This document shows positions 6,536-6,816 of a stretch of DNA of 6,816 nucleotides, one piece after another. The stretch is from NCBI GenBank assembly GCA_044358015.1, contig JBIKOO010000076.1, forward strand, positions 1 through 6,816, read 5' to 3'. Source of the stretch: Casp-actino8 sp044358015 (lineage in GTDB: Bacteria; Actinomycetota; Acidimicrobiia; Acidimicrobiales; Ilumatobacteraceae). The first letter of the stretch is position 1. The number at the start of each line of letters is the position of its first letter. Below the pieces are notes generated by a model that made no database searches, was not told where the DNA came from, and saw only the letters and a list, made by a program, of their open reading frames with translations. Both the position numbers and the translations under genes were made by a program.

Positions 6536-6816
6536 ATGAAAAACACATCCAAAAAATTGGCCACAACCGCACTAATCTCTCTCCTCGTCTTGGCAAGTTG
6601 CGGCGGCGATGACTCTTCAGAATCATCAACTCCGTCAACCGACTCGGCATCAGTCACCAGTGAAGCCGCTACAGATTCCGCACCCACCGAATTCGCAGGA
6701 CAAGATCTGTCGAATAGCAGCTTTATTGACATCGACTTCAAGGGCGAAGACATGACTGAAGTGAACTTGTCTGGTTCAGATTTGACGAAGTCGTTTTTCG
6801 GTTCGGCAACAATGAC
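6536..6816 (+). CDS. Pentapeptide-repeat lipoprotein, 3' end outside window
   Basis: The frame is open to the window edge, giving the first 93 residues. Residues 1-21 are a lipoprotein signal: KNTSKK positive start, hydrophobic core LATTALISLLVLA, and lipobox LASC with Cys22 as the predicted lipid-bearing first residue after signal peptidase II. A Ser/Thr/Ala/Asp-rich linker (about 23-50) would hold the domain off the membrane. From residue 51 the protein reads as pentapeptide repeats with a hydrophobic centre every five residues: F53, L58, F63, F68, M73, L78, L83, F88, M93, several preceded by Asp or Asn. Such repeats form a right-handed square beta-helix; known roles vary and many members have none assigned. 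Expected place: outer face of the cytoplasmic membrane. It is set off from argJ by 95 bases and probably has its own promoter. No function is proposed. Confidence 0.85.
   Translation, partial: MKNTSKKLATTALISLLVLASCGGDDSSESSTPSTDSASVTSEAATDSAPTEFAGQDLSNSSFIDIDFKGEDMTEVNLSGSDLTKSFFGSATM
6686..6816 (+). repeat. Pentapeptide repeat tract (protein level), continues past window
   Basis: Nine successive hydrophobic centres (residues 53 to 93 of the lipoprotein) fall exactly five residues apart with no break in register. The DNA itself is not a tandem repeat, so the periodicity is kept by protein structure and not by recent duplication. Confidence 0.8.

Noticed and set aside
1..6816. Search for mobile elements, CRISPR arrays, tRNA genes, phage or defence genes
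   Set aside because: No terminal inverted repeats, transposase or integrase motifs, spaced direct repeats or tRNA-like folds were seen; the window is nearly all housekeeping coding sequence.

Overview
The window is a compact stretch of ordinary bacterial chromosome, most likely from an actinobacterium. I favour a moderate-GC lineage such as the Acidimicrobiia: two hand-counted 60-base lines give 53% and 57% GC. The phylum call rests on protein type. There is a biotin carboxylase fused to a biotin carrier (AccA3-like), a flavoprotein of the M. tuberculosis LpdA (Rv3303c) type, a DapD that reads like the mycobacterial enzyme, and a 517-residue LysS. The exact lineage is inference.

Layout, left to right. 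Bases 1-768 (+) hold the C-terminal end of an acyl-CoA carboxylase alpha subunit. It converges, with 5 bases between stop codons, on a minus-strand pair: an RDD-family membrane protein (774-1250) and, upstream of it in transcription, an LpdA-like NAD(P)H flavoprotein reductase (1257-2621). A 148-base divergent region (2622-2769) separates this pair from a plus-strand cluster: lysS (2770-4323), dapD (4348-5274) and argJ (5283-6440). The spacings in this cluster are 24 and 8 bases, with clear Shine-Dalgarno sites before dapD and argJ. After a 95-base AT-richer gap with two short perfect palindromes, a pentapeptide-repeat lipoprotein gene starts at 6536 and runs off the right edge.

How the genes fit together: lysS charges tRNA with lysine, dapD supplies lysine and diaminopimelate for protein and cell wall, and argJ runs the acetyl cycle of arginine synthesis. 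The cluster therefore joins basic amino-acid supply and use. The alpha subunit serves fatty-acid or propionyl-CoA metabolism. The flavoprotein is probably a redox or quinone reductase and not a classical lipoamide dehydrogenase.

I see no mobile element, tRNA, rRNA, CRISPR array, phage gene or defence system, and no convincing undescribed system. The points most worth a second look are the one-cysteine active site of the flavoprotein, the lysS-dapD-argJ arrangement with argJ away from argC/argB, the pentapeptide-repeat lipoprotein and its palindrome-bearing upstream region, and the uncertain lysS start.
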